A stretch of 64,000 nt of DNA from Xanthobacteraceae bacterium (GTDB lineage Bacteria > Pseudomonadota > Alphaproteobacteria > Rhizobiales > Xanthobacteraceae), in contig CP075369.1 in assembly GCA_019454205.1 (NCBI GenBank), positions 1-64,000 of the forward strand, given 5' to 3'. The stretch's first letter is position 1; every line of letters starts with the position of its first letter. The notes beneath the pieces are model-generated. The model searched no databases and was not told the origin of the DNA. It was given only the letters and a program-made list of their open reading frames with translations. Both the position numbers and the translations under genes were made by a program. Shown here piece by piece: positions 33,115 to 42,365 of the stretch.

Positions 33115-33540
33115 ATGAAGCCAGCACAAGTCGAACTCGTCCAGAAGACCTTCGCGGATGTCGCCCCGATTGCGGAGCAGGCGGCGGCGCTCTTTTACGG
33201 CCGCCTGTTCGAGATCGCGCCGGAAGTGAAGCCGCTCTTCAAGAACGACATCGCGGAGCAGGGCCGCAAGCTGATGGCGACGCTCGGTGTCGTCGTGCGG
33301 GGCCTGAGCGATCTGCCGAGCATACTTCCTGCCGCAAGCAATCTGGCGAAGAAGCATGTCTCTTACGGCGTGAAGGCGTCGCATTACGAGCCGGTTGGCG
33401 CCGCGCTGTTGTGGACGCTGGAAAAAGGCCTCGGCGACAAGTGGACGCCCGATGCCGCGGCTGCGTGGACCGAAGCCTACGTCACGCTCTCCGGATTCAT
33501 GATCGGCGAAGCTTACGGCAAAGCCGAAGCTGCGGAATAG
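33115..33540 (+). CDS. Single-domain bacterial haemoglobin
   Basis: 141 residues, one globin fold with no reductase domain. E-L-V-Q-K-T-F in helix A, L-F-Y-G-R-L-F-E-I-A-P-E-V-K-P-L-F (helices B-C), and the proximal histidine in A-K-K-H-V-S-Y-G-V, as in Vitreoscilla-type and Bradyrhizobium Bjgb haemoglobins. A strong AGGAGG precedes it. Its place between nitrate transporter and reductase genes parallels Bradyrhizobium, where such a globin protects against nitric oxide formed during nitrate assimilation. The neighbouring FAD oxidoreductase could reduce the haem iron; that is inference. Confidence 0.9.
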   Translation: MKPAQVELVQKTFADVAPIAEQAAALFYGRLFEIAPEVKPLFKNDIAEQGRKLMATLGVVVRGLSDLPSILPAASNLAKKHVSYGVKASHYEPVGAALLWTLEKGLGDKWTPDAAAAWTEAYVTLSGFMIGEAYGKAEAAE

Positions 33541-33550
33541 GAGGCGGCAA

Positions 33551-34765
33551 GTGAGCGAGCCTCTCGTCGTCATCGGCAATGGCATGGCCGCCGCGCGTTT
33601 CGTCGAGGAACTCGACGCGCGTGCGCGCGGCCGCTACGCCATTGCTGTCATCGGCGCCGAGCCGTGCCTCGCCTATAACCGCGTGCTGCTGTCTTCCCTG
33701 CTGGCTGGCGAAGTCAGCAACGAGGAAATCGAACTTAAATCCGCGGAGTGGTGGCGCAGCCGCGGCGTGACGCTGCTGTACGGCAGCGGCGCGCAAACGA
33801 TCGATACCGCCACGAAGGAGGTGCGCCTCGGCGATGGGCACGTCCTGCCGTACGGCAAGCTGGTGCTTGCGACCGGTTCGAACGCGATCCGGCTCGATAT
33901 TCCGGGTGCAGGCCTTCCCAATGTCATGACGTTCCGCGATCTCGCGGACGTGGAAAAAATTTCTTCCGCCGCGTGGCGTTCGCGCCGTGCGGTGGTGATC
34001 GGCGGCGGACTGCTCGGCCTCGAAGCCGCAACCGGCCTCGCGAAGCATGGCATTACGGTCACGCTGCTTCACCTGATGCCGCATCTCATGGAGCGGCAGC
34101 TCGATCCGCACGGCGCGGAACTGCTGAAGAAGGCCGTCGAGTCGAAGAATATCGAAGTGCTGCTAGAAGCCGACACCGCTGCCATCGAAGGCGATACGCG
34201 CGTGACCGGCGTGCGCCTGAAGGACGGCCGCGTGATCGACACGGGCCTTGTCGTCATGGCGCTCGGCGTTCGTCCTAGCATCGCGTTGGCGAAAGCGGCG
34301 GGCTTGCAAACAGCGCGCGGCATCGTCGTGAACGACAGCCTCGCAACCAGCGCGGCGGACGTATTCGCCATCGGCGAATGCGCGGAGCATCGTGGTGTTT
34401 GCTACGGACTGGTCGAGCCGGCCTATGAGCAGGCGCGGGTGCTGGCCGAACGCCTTGCCGGCCGCGATACGCTGTATGAAGGCTCGACGCTTTCGACGAA
34501 CTTGAAAGTCTCCGGCGTCGGCGTGTTCTCGGCCGGGATGATAGGGGACGGGGAGGATAGCGAGCAAATCGTTCTCTCCGATCCGTCTTCCGGAATTTAC
34601 AAGCGTCTTGTTCTGAAGAACGGCCGTCTCGCGGGCGCGGTGCTGCTCGGCGATACGGCGGACAGCCTCTGGTATCTCGATCTCATCCGCTCCGGTGAAT
34701 CCGTCGCGCACTTCCGCAACGATCTGGCATTCGGCCGCGCGCTGGCCGTGCGCGAGGCTGCGTAA
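33551..34765 (+). CDS. FAD-dependent NAD(P)H oxidoreductase of nitrate assimilation
   Basis: 404 residues, similar to the N-terminal FAD/NAD half of NirB and to rubredoxin-type reductases. FAD motif V-I-G-N-G-M-A-A-A-R-F near the start, NAD motif V-I-G-G-G-L-L-G-L-E-A-A near 155, and A-x-D-V-F-A-I-G-E-C-A-E at the FAD C-terminal motif. No Fe-S or sirohaem domain is present. The GTG start follows GGAGG. Placed between the haemoglobin and nirA, it may reduce the nitrate reductase (NasB-like role), the haemoglobin, or both. It overlaps nirA by one base (TAATG). Confidence 0.87.
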   Translation: MSEPLVVIGNGMAAARFVEELDARARGRYAIAVIGAEPCLAYNRVLLSSLLAGEVSNEEIELKSAEWWRSRGVTLLYGSGAQTIDTATKEVRLGDGHVLPYGKLVLATGSNAIRLDIPGAGLPNVMTFRDLADVEKISSAAWRSRRAVVIGGGLLGLEAATGLAKHGITVTLLHLMPHLMERQLDPHGAELLKKAVESKNIEVLLEADTAAIEGDTRVTGVRLKDGRVIDTGLVVMALGVRPSIALAKAAGLQTARGIVVNDSLATSAADVFAIGECAEHRGVCYGLVEPAYEQARVLAERLAGRDTLYEGSTLSTNLKVSGVGVFSAGMIGDGEDSEQIVLSDPSSGIYKRLVLKNGRLAGAVLLGDTADSLWYLDLIRSGESVAHFRNDLAFGRALAVREAA

Positions 34766-36525
34766 TGTCGGCCGATTTCACCCCCGACCAGAAACGCTAT
34801 CTCGAAGGCTTCGCTTCGGGACTGCAAACCGCGCGCGCGGCGAGGGGCACCGGCGCACAGAACGGAAGTGCCGCGCCATCCGGTCCCGACGCCGCGCATC
34901 TCGCGGCGCAAGCCCGCTTTGAAGCCGAAGGCAAGAAACTCGCCGCCGAAGAAAAAGGAAAGCGCGATGAGAATGCCTTCGACGCCTATGCGCGGCTGAA
35001 GGATCAGGCGGAGCACGGAAACTATCCCAAGGGACAGGACATCTTCCGCTGGAAATATCATGGCCTGTTCTACGTCGCACCTGCACAGGATTCCTTCATG
35101 TGCCGGTTGCGTATCGCGAACGGCATTCTGAAAGCATGGCAGTTCGCGGGCGTCGCCGATATTGCGGAGCGCCGTGGCGGCGGCTACGCGCATGTGACGA
35201 CGCGCGCGAATTTGCAGGTGCGCGAAATTCCTGCCGCCGATGGCCCCGCGTTGATCGAGGAGATTGTCGATCTCGGACTCGCGACCAAAGGCTCTGGCGC
35301 CGACAACATCCGCAATGTCACCGGCACGCCGACGGCGGGCATCGATCCGCAGGAACTGCTGGATACGCGGCCCTATGCGCGCGAATGGCATCACCGCATC
35401 CTGAACGATCGCGGCCTCTACGGACTGCCGCGCAAATTCAATGTCGCCTTCGACGGCGCAGGTATCGTTCCGGTGCTGGAAGACACCAACGACATCGGGT
35501 TTCAGGCGGTCGAAGTGTGCGACGGCTTCGGCGTCGAGCCGGGCGTGTGGTTCCGCCTCGCGCTCGGCGGCATCACCGGCCACAAGGATTTTGCGCGCGA
35601 TACCGGCGTGATCGTGAAGCCTTCCGAGGCCGGCAAGATCGCGGATGCCATCGTGCGCGTGTTCATCGATCACGGCGACCGCACCAACCGCAACAAGGCG
35701 CGGCTGAAATACGTGCTCGATGACTGGGGCTTCGAGAAATATCTCGCGGCGGTAGAGGAAAAGCTCGGCACGAAACTCGTTCATGTGCCGAAGGAAGCAA
35801 TCAAGCCGCGCTTGCCGTTCGACCGCCTCGCGCACATTGGCGCGCATGAGCAGAAGCAGAAGGGCCTCTACTGGCTCGGCGTCGTGCTGCCGCTCGGCAA
35901 GATGACGGCCGCGCAAATGCACGGGCTGGCGAAAATCTCGAACGAACTGGGCGACGGCGATATTCGCCTTACCGTGTGGCAGAACCTCCTGCTCTCCGGC
36001 ATCCCGCAGGCGAAGCTCATGGAAGCGGAGCACGCGATCGAAGCGCTCGGCCTTTCCGTCAAGGCGACCTCGATCCGCGCGGGTCTTGTCGCCTGCACCG
36101 GCAATACCGGCTGCCGTTTCGCCGCTTCCGATACCAAGGGCCACGCCGAAGCCATCGCGAAACATTGCGAAGCGCGGGTGCAACTCGATGGTCCGGTGAA
36201 TATTCACCTCACCGGCTGCCATCATTCCTGCGCGCAGCACTATATTGGCGACATCGGCCTGCTCGGCGCGCGCGTCGAAACCGGCGCGGAAGGCGACACG
36301 GTCGAGGGCTATCACATCTATGTCGGCGGCGGGTTCGGCGGGGAAGCCGCCATCGGCCGCGAGATCTATCGTGACGTGAAAGCCGAAGATGCCCCGCGCA
36401 CCATCGAAAAGATGCTGAAGGGCTATCTTGCGGAACGCGAAGGCGAAGAAACCTTCCTTGCGTTCTCGAAACGCCATGAAGTCGATATGCTGCGTTCCAT
36501 CTTCGATGCGGAGGCGGCCGAATGA
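34765..36525 (+). CDS. nirA: Assimilatory nitrite reductase, ferredoxin-type (NirA)
   Basis: 586 residues, cytoplasmic sirohaem/[4Fe-4S] enzyme reducing nitrite to ammonium with six electrons. Two NIR_SIR ferredoxin-like half-domains and two catalytic domains are seen. The cluster-sirohaem cysteines are in C-T-G-N-T-G-C-R-F-A and T-G-C-H-H-S-C-A-Q-H-Y. An N-terminal ~80-residue charged extension precedes the conserved core (H-G-L-F-Y-V-A-P near 95). The gene overlaps the next one by ATGA, suggesting that the following flavoprotein supplies its electrons. Confidence 0.94.
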   Translation: MSADFTPDQKRYLEGFASGLQTARAARGTGAQNGSAAPSGPDAAHLAAQARFEAEGKKLAAEEKGKRDENAFDAYARLKDQAEHGNYPKGQDIFRWKYHGLFYVAPAQDSFMCRLRIANGILKAWQFAGVADIAERRGGGYAHVTTRANLQVREIPAADGPALIEEIVDLGLATKGSGADNIRNVTGTPTAGIDPQELLDTRPYAREWHHRILNDRGLYGLPRKFNVAFDGAGIVPVLEDTNDIGFQAVEVCDGFGVEPGVWFRLALGGITGHKDFARDTGVIVKPSEAGKIADAIVRVFIDHGDRTNRNKARLKYVLDDWGFEKYLAAVEEKLGTKLVHVPKEAIKPRLPFDRLAHIGAHEQKQKGLYWLGVVLPLGKMTAAQMHGLAKISNELGDGDIRLTVWQNLLLSGIPQAKLMEAEHAIEALGLSVKATSIRAGLVACTGNTGCRFAASDTKGHAEAIAKHCEARVQLDGPVNIHLTGCHHSCAQHYIGDIGLLGARVETGAEGDTVEGYHIYVGGGFGGEAAIGREIYRDVKAEDAPRTIEKMLKGYLAEREGEETFLAFSKRHEVDMLRSIFDAEAAE

Positions 36526-38135
36526 CCGTGACCGCACAACCTGTTCTGCCGCAGATCGTGCCGGAGAGCGCACCGTTCTCCGACGAGCAGCGTTCATGGC
36601 TGAACGGCTTTTTCGCCGGTCTGGTTTCGCTCGATCAGGTGACTGCGCTTTCGCCGGCACAGGCGAAGGATTTGCTTCCCGCCGCGCCCGCAGGCCCGCT
36701 CGATGACGGGGACGATGGCGAAGCGCCCTGGCACGACCAGACCATGCCGCTCACGGAGCGCATGAAGCTCGCCGAGAGCCGCCCGTTCCGCCGCAAGCTG
36801 ATGGCCGCGATGGCGCAGCAGGATTGCGGGCAATGCGGTTACAACTGCGAGGATTATTCGAACGCACTGTTTCTGAAAACCGAAGAACGGATGAACCTCT
36901 GCGTTCCGGGCGGAAAAGAAACCAACCGGATGTTGAAAAAGCTGTTCGAGGAATTCGGTGGCGAAGCGCCGAAGAAAACGGCGGACGCGGCGACTATGCA
37001 ATTCGCGATCCCCGCGGGTGATCCGGGCCGCTCGCGCGATAACCCGGCGGTCGCGAAACTTTCCACGCGCTATCTCCTGAACGGCGAGAAATCGGAGAAG
37101 CGCACCTATCACATCGAGTTCGATCTCTCCGGCACCGGCCTCGATTATGTCGTCGGCGATTCTTTCGGTGTGTTTCCGGAAAATCATCCGGGCCTCGTCG
37201 ATGCGATCATCGCCATGACCGGCGCACGTCCCGATGCGAAGATCGGGGAGAAGACGTTCCGCGAAGTGTTGCGCAAGGACGTGTCGCTTTCGCCCGCGCC
37301 GGATTCCCTGTTTCAGCTGATCTCGCTGCTGGTCGGGGGCGAGCGCCGGAAAAAAGCAAATGCGCTCGCCGCCGGAGAAGACCCGGATGGCGACGCCGCG
37401 ACCCTCGACGTGCTGGCTGCGTTGAAGAAATTCGAAGGCGTGCGGCCGGACCCGGAAGTGTTCGTGGAGGCGCTGGAGCCGCTACAGCCGCGGCTCTATT
37501 CGATTTCTTCGAGTCCGAAGGCCGGCAAGGACAAGGTATCCCTTACCGTCGATCTGGTGCGTTACGTGATTGGCGCCCGCGAGCGTCGCGGCGTTGCGTC
37601 GGAGTTTCTCGCGAACGGCATCGAAACCGGCGGCGCGTTGCGCGTCTATGTGCAACGCGCGCACAACTTCGGTCTTCCGCAGAATCCGCAAACGCCGGTC
37701 ATCATGGTCGGGCCGGGTACCGGCGTCGCGCCGTTTCGCGCCTTCCTGCAAGAACGCATGGCTATAAAAGCGCCGGGAAAGAACTGGCTGTTCTTCGGCC
37801 ACCAGCGCAGCGATTGCGATTTCTTCTACAAGGACGAACTCGCCGGGATGCAGGAAGCAGGCCTGCTCAATCGCCTGACGCTGGCATGGTCGCGCGACGG
37901 CAATGAAAAAATCTATGTGCAGGATCGCATGCGCGAGGAAGGCGCGGAATTGTTCGCTTGGCTGGAAGCGGGCGCGCACTTCTATATCTGCGGCGACGCC
38001 AAACGCATGGCGAAAGACGTCGAGCGCGCGCTGGTGGAAATCGTGGCGCAGCACGGCAAGCGCTCGAACGACGACGCAGTCGCATATATCGCCGCGCTGA
38101 AGAAAACGGGCCGCTATCAGGCGGATGTGTACTGA
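36522..38135 (+). CDS. CysJ-like NADPH flavoprotein reductase with an Fe-S motif
   Basis: 537 residues annotated by homology as sulfite reductase alpha-like, but lacking the flavodoxin (FMN) domain. An N-terminal segment carries C-G-Q-C-G-Y-N-C and, 17 residues on, another cysteine (about 103-128), the C-x2-C-x3-C-x17-C layout of the [4Fe-4S] motif seen in RnfB and CO dehydrogenase/acetyl-CoA synthase proteins. The rest is a FAD-binding domain (Q-P-R-L-Y-S-I-S-S-S) and NADP domain (M-V-G-P-G-T-G-V-A-P-F-R-A-F-L-Q-E-R, then Y-I-C-G-D-A-K-R-M). It lies coupled between nirA and nasA, so it probably passes NADPH electrons through the cluster to the nitrite or nitrate reductase instead of to sulfite reductase. 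Confidence 0.87.
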   Translation: MTVTAQPVLPQIVPESAPFSDEQRSWLNGFFAGLVSLDQVTALSPAQAKDLLPAAPAGPLDDGDDGEAPWHDQTMPLTERMKLAESRPFRRKLMAAMAQQDCGQCGYNCEDYSNALFLKTEERMNLCVPGGKETNRMLKKLFEEFGGEAPKKTADAATMQFAIPAGDPGRSRDNPAVAKLSTRYLLNGEKSEKRTYHIEFDLSGTGLDYVVGDSFGVFPENHPGLVDAIIAMTGARPDAKIGEKTFREVLRKDVSLSPAPDSLFQLISLLVGGERRKKANALAAGEDPDGDAATLDVLAALKKFEGVRPDPEVFVEALEPLQPRLYSISSSPKAGKDKVSLTVDLVRYVIGARERRGVASEFLANGIETGGALRVYVQRAHNFGLPQNPQTPVIMVGPGTGVAPFRAFLQERMAIKAPGKNWLFFGHQRSDCDFFYKDELAGMQEAGLLNRLTLAWSRDGNEKIYVQDRMREEGAELFAWLEAGAHFYICGDAKRMAKDVERALVEIVAQHGKRSNDDAVAYIAALKKTGRYQADVY

Positions 38136-40834
38136 TGAACATGCAGGCGCCGATGCTCCCCTCGGTGCGCACCGCCTGTCCTTATTGCGGCGTGGGATGC
38201 GGCGTACTCGCGCGCGCCGATGGAAAAGGCGGCGCGGATATTTCCGGCGATCCCGAACATCCGGCGAATTTCGGCAGGTTGTGTTCGAAGGGTACTGCGC
38301 TTGGCGAGACCTTGCGTCTCGACGGGCGTCTGCTGCATCCGATGCTGCGCAGGAACGGTGCGTTGGAGCGAACCGGCTGGGGCACTGCGCTGGATACGGT
38401 TGCGCACGGGTTCTCTGAAATCGTCGCCCGTCACGGACCGGATGCGGTCGCGTTCTATCTCTCCGGCCAGTTGCTCACCGAGGATTATTACGTCGCGAAC
38501 AAGTTGATGAAGGGCTTCATCGGCTCCGCCAATGTCGATACGAACTCGCGGCTGTGCATGTCTTCTTCCGTGGCGGCGCATCGCCGCGCCTTCGGTGCCG
38601 ATACGGTGCCGGGGATTTATGAAGACCTCGACGAAGCCGACCTGATCATCCTCACCGGCTCGAACGCGGCGTGGTGCCATCCCGTATTGTTCCGGCGCAT
38701 GACGGAAAACCGCGAACGGCGCGGCGCGAAGCTCGTCGTGATCGATCCGCGCCGCACCGCGACCGCGCAGGAAGCCGATCTGTTTCTTCCCGTCGCACCC
38801 GGCATGGACACGGTGCTGTTTTCCGGCCTGCTCGCCGAACTGGCCGACAGGCACACGCTGGATTTCTCTTTTATTTCGTCCCACACCAGCGGCTTCGAAG
38901 CGGCACTTGCCCGCGCACGCGAAATCGCGCCGTCGCTGGAGCGCGTCGCCGCGCTGACGCGCCTGCCGAAGAAAGACGTGCTGCGCTTCTACGAACTCTT
39001 CCGCACCACCAAGCGCACCGTCACCTGTTATTCGCAGGGCGTGAACCAGTCGGCGCAGGGCACCGACAAGGCGAACGCGATCATCAACTGCCACCTCGCG
39101 ACCGGCCGCATCGGCCGCGCGGGCATGGGTCCGTTCTCGCTTACGGGTCAGCCCAATGCGATGGGCGGGCGCGAAGTGGGCGGCCTCGCCAACCAGCTCG
39201 CGGCGCATATGAATTTCACGCCCGCGGAGATCGATCGCGTTGGCCGTTTCTGGCGCGCGCCGCGCATGGCGCAACGCGAAGGCCTCAAGGCCGTGCAGAT
39301 GTTCGAGGCCATCGAGCGCGGCGAGATCAAGGGGCTGTGGGTGATGGCGACCAATCCGGTGGTGTCGTTGCCGCGTTCGGGCGCGATGGCGGAGGCGCTG
39401 AAGAAGCTCGAACTGTTCGTCGTCTCCGACAACATGCTTTCTAACGACACGATTGCGAGTGGCGCGCATGTGTTGCTGCCTGCCGCGGCGTGGGGCGAGA
39501 AGGACGGCACGGTCACGAATTCCGAACGCCGCATCTCGCGGCAGCGCGCTTTTCTTCCCCTGCCGGGAGAGGCGAAACCGGACTGGAAGATCGTGAGCGA
39601 AGTCGCGGCGCGCATGGGTTTCGGCGAAGCCTTCGCTTACTCCTGTGCGGCCGATATTTTCCGCGAGCACGCCGCGCTCTCCGCATTCGAGAACGGCGGT
39701 TCGCGCGACTTCGACATTGGCGGGCTGGCGGCGCTTTCCGGCGAGGCTTATGATTCGCTCGAACCGGTGCTGTGGCCAGTGAGGGCGGGGACGAAGAAAT
39801 CCGCGCCGCGCTTTTTCGACAACGGTCATTTCTATACCGCAGACCAGCGCGCAAAGTTCGTGGCACCCGAACAGCCTGCGCTGCGTGAGGATGTTTCCAG
39901 CAGCTATCCGTTCGTGCTGAACACCGGCCGCATCCGCGACCAGTGGCACACCATGACGCGGAGCGGGCAAAGCGTGCGCCTCGCGCAGCACCGCGCCGAA
40001 CCTTTCGTCGAGATTCATCCCGACGATGCGCGCTGGATCGGGCTGGCGGAAGGAAGCATCGCGCTGGTGCGTTCACGGCAGGGCGAGGCGGCCTATCGCG
40101 TGCGCTTCGACGAAGGATTGCCGCGCGGCTCGCTGTTCGCGCCGATCCACTGGAGTCTGGAAAATACGTCTGCCGCGCGCACTGGCAATGCGGTCGCGCC
40201 TGCGACCGATCCTTTGTCCGGCCAGCCGGAAGCAAAAGCGACGCCCGCCGCCATCGAGCCGCTCGCATTCTCGCAGGCAGGGTTCGTCGTGTCGCGAAGC
40301 ATGGTGCGGATGCCCGCGCAGGCGTGGTGGTCGCGGGCGACGGTCGAGGATGGCAGTCATTATATATTTGCCGCGAACGAGAGCGTGGGGTTCTGGCGCA
40401 CATTCGCGGCGAAGCAAATCGCGAAGGATTGCGAGGTCATCGAGTTCTGCGACGAAGCGGCCGGCGTCTATCGCGTTGCCGGGCTTCGCGGGAACCGTCT
40501 CGAATTCTGTCTGTTTAGTGGTCCGTTCGCCGATACGCCTGCCGCCGATTCGGTGAAGGCCGCGCTCGCGCGCGTGGCGCTAAATCCGGATATGCGCCGC
40601 ACTTTGCTTTCGGGAAAAAGCGCGGAGGGTCTCGCGAGTGACGGGCCGACGGTCTGCGCTTGCTACGGCGTTGGCCTGAACCGGATTTGCGCGGCCATCG
40701 AATCCGGAAAAGCAACGACGGTCGAAGAGATCGGCGCGGCGCTCCGTGCCGGTACCAACTGCGGTTCCTGCAAGCCGGAACTGAAAAGGATCCTGAGCTA
40801 TGCAAAATCTGCTCCCGTCGCGGAAGCCGTCTGA
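38135..40834 (+). CDS. nasA: Assimilatory nitrate reductase catalytic subunit with C-terminal BFD-like domain
   Basis: 899 residues. N-terminal [4Fe-4S] site C-P-Y-C-G-V-G-C with a fourth cysteine in R-L-C-S-K-G, then molybdopterin oxidoreductase domains (T-N-S-R-L-C-M-S-S, Q-G-T-D-K-A-N-A-I-I-N, G-Q-P-N-A-M-G-G-R-E-V-G-G) and the dinucleotide-binding domain (L-N-T-G-R-I-R-D-Q-W-H-T-M-T). The last ~60 residues form a BFD-like [2Fe-2S] domain (C-A-C-Y-G-V-G ... N-C-G-S-C-K-P-E). It reduces nitrate to nitrite in the cytoplasm; no signal peptide. The ATG overlaps the previous stop as TGATG. A longer frame upstream lies inside the flavoprotein gene. Confidence 0.95.
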   Translation: MNMQAPMLPSVRTACPYCGVGCGVLARADGKGGADISGDPEHPANFGRLCSKGTALGETLRLDGRLLHPMLRRNGALERTGWGTALDTVAHGFSEIVARHGPDAVAFYLSGQLLTEDYYVANKLMKGFIGSANVDTNSRLCMSSSVAAHRRAFGADTVPGIYEDLDEADLIILTGSNAAWCHPVLFRRMTENRERRGAKLVVIDPRRTATAQEADLFLPVAPGMDTVLFSGLLAELADRHTLDFSFISSHTSGFEAALARAREIAPSLERVAALTRLPKKDVLRFYELFRTTKRTVTCYSQGVNQSAQGTDKANAIINCHLATGRIGRAGMGPFSLTGQPNAMGGREVGGLANQLAAHMNFTPAEIDRVGRFWRAPRMAQREGLKAVQMFEAIERGEIKGLWVMATNPVVSLPRSGAMAEALKKLELFVVSDNMLSNDTIASGAHVLLPAAAWGEKDGTVTNSERRISRQRAFLPLPGEAKPDWKIVSEVAARMGFGEAFAYSCAADIFREHAALSAFENGGSRDFDIGGLAALSGEAYDSLEPVLWPVRAGTKKSAPRFFDNGHFYTADQRAKFVAPEQPALREDVSSSYPFVLNTGRIRDQWHTMTRSGQSVRLAQHRAEPFVEIHPDDARWIGLAEGSIALVRSRQGEAAYRVRFDEGLPRGSLFAPIHWSLENTSAARTGNAVAPATDPLSGQPEAKATPAAIEPLAFSQAGFVVSRSMVRMPAQAWWSRATVEDGSHYIFAANESVGFWRTFAAKQIAKDCEVIEFCDEAAGVYRVAGLRGNRLEFCLFSGPFADTPAADSVKAALARVALNPDMRRTLLSGKSAEGLASDGPTVCACYGVGLNRICAAIESGKATTVEEIGAALRAGTNCGSCKPELKRILSYAKSAPVAEAV

Positions 40835-42281
40835 AGCAAAGCCCGGCCGCATGGGCCGGCTGGCGCGGCTACCCGTCTTCTTCGCGCTCGAAGGCAAGCG
40901 CGCGCTGGTCGCAGCCGAAGGCATGGGCGCCGCGTGGAAGATCGAATTGCTTTCTGCGGCCGGTGCCGCGGTCGATGTGTATGCACCGAAGCCCGGCGCG
41001 GACATTCTTGCGCTCGCAGAGGATGCGCCGGGCGACGCGATCAACATTCATCATCGCGCATGGATTGCACAGGACTTCGAGAACGCGGCGATTGCGGTCG
41101 GCACCTTCAAGGCCGACGAAGACGCCGCACGTTTCGCGGTGGGAGCACGCGCGGCCGGTGTGCCGGTGAACGTGATCGACAAGCCCGCGTTCTGCGATTT
41201 TGCTTTCGGCTCCATCGTCAACCGTTCGCCGCTCGTGATCGGCATTTCGACGGATGGCGCCGCGCCCGTATTCGGCCAGGCCATCCGCGCAAAGCTGGAG
41301 GCGATGCTGCCTGCGGGGTTCGCGTCATGGGCCGATGCTGCGCGGCGCTGGCGCGGCGTGTTGCAAGCTGCATCTGGACTTTCGTTCGCGGCGCGGCGCC
41401 GGTTCTGGCAGCTTTTCACCGCGCGCGCACTTGCTGCGCCGGAGCACGTGCCGGGGCAGGCGGATTACGAGTCGCTGCTGCGCGAGTTGCAGAACGAAAG
41501 CGATGCCGTCGAGCGAGGGTCCGTTACGCTGGTCGGTGCGGGGCCTGGCGACCCGGAGTTGCTGACGCTGCGCGCGGTGCGCGCGTTGCAATCCGCAGAT
41601 GTGATCCTCATTGACGATCTTGTCTCAGGAGGCGTGCTCGATTTCGCCCGCCGCGAAGCGAAAAAGATGATGGTCGGAAAAACCGGCGGCGGTCCCGCCT
41701 GCAAGCAGGACGACATCAACAAGCTGATGGTTTCGCTCGCGCTGAAAGGCAAACGCGTGGTGCGTCTTAAGGGCGGCGACCCGATGATTTTCGGTCGCGG
41801 GGGCGAGGAGATCGAAGCTTGCCGCGCGGCGGGCATCGCCATCGAAGTCGTGCCCGGCGTCACTGCCGCGCAGGGCGCGGCAAGTCGTCTGCAACTTTCG
41901 CTGACGCATCGCAGGCTTGCGCGGCGGCTGCAATATGTCACCGGCCATGCGCTGGACGGAAAACTTCCCGCCGATCTCGACTGGCGCAGCATCGCCGATG
42001 CTTCGGCCGTGACGGCGATCTACATGCCTTCGCGGACGCTGGCCGAGTTCTCCGAACGCGCAATCGCCGCCGGCCTCGACCCGGAAACCCCGGCCATCGC
42101 GGTTCGTAACGCGACGCGCGAGAACGAAGCCTCGATCCGCTCGACCCTGCGCGCGCTGCCGGGCCGCATGGGTTCGCCGCAAGACGCAGGGCCGGTCATC
42201 GTGCTGATCGGAAATGCCCTCAAGGAAGAAGCGCACGCGGCATTGGTTAACGCGCCGGAGGTAAAAGCGCTCGCCGGTTGA
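40800..42281 (+). CDS. cysG: Siroheme synthase CysG (methyltransferase plus dehydrogenase/ferrochelatase)
   Basis: 493 residues. The N-terminal precorrin-2 dehydrogenase/ferrochelatase region (about 20-220) is followed by a uroporphyrinogen-III methyltransferase domain (about 235-480: V-G-A-G-P-G-D-P-E-L-L-T-L-R-A, R-L-K-G-G-D-P-M-I-F-G-R-G-G-E-E, V-V-P-G-V-T-A-A). It supplies the sirohaem of NirA. It overlaps nasA by 35 bases. The dinucleotide-binding loop, usually G-G-G or G-G-S followed by x-x-A, reads A-A-E-G-M-G-A-A (38-45), so NAD binding may be altered; the methyltransferase looks intact. Confidence 0.92.
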   Translation: MQNLLPSRKPSEAKPGRMGRLARLPVFFALEGKRALVAAEGMGAAWKIELLSAAGAAVDVYAPKPGADILALAEDAPGDAINIHHRAWIAQDFENAAIAVGTFKADEDAARFAVGARAAGVPVNVIDKPAFCDFAFGSIVNRSPLVIGISTDGAAPVFGQAIRAKLEAMLPAGFASWADAARRWRGVLQAASGLSFAARRRFWQLFTARALAAPEHVPGQADYESLLRELQNESDAVERGSVTLVGAGPGDPELLTLRAVRALQSADVILIDDLVSGGVLDFARREAKKMMVGKTGGGPACKQDDINKLMVSLALKGKRVVRLKGGDPMIFGRGGEEIEACRAAGIAIEVVPGVTAAQGAASRLQLSLTHRRLARRLQYVTGHALDGKLPADLDWRSIADASAVTAIYMPSRTLAEFSERAIAAGLDPETPAIAVRNATRENEASIRSTLRALPGRMGSPQDAGPVIVLIGNALKEEAHAALVNAPEVKALAG

Positions 42282-42365
42282 TGCCGGAACCCGCGAACGC
42301 TTGCCTGCCGCGCAAGGCCGTGGTCTCTTCTGCCCGTCGTAGTTTTGCGTAGATGGGGGATCGCC

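Noticed and set aside
30282..33116. 944-codon open frame antisense to nrtA-nrtB-nrtD
   Set aside because: Same reason: a low-complexity Arg/Asp/His/Val-rich shadow of genuine transporter genes.
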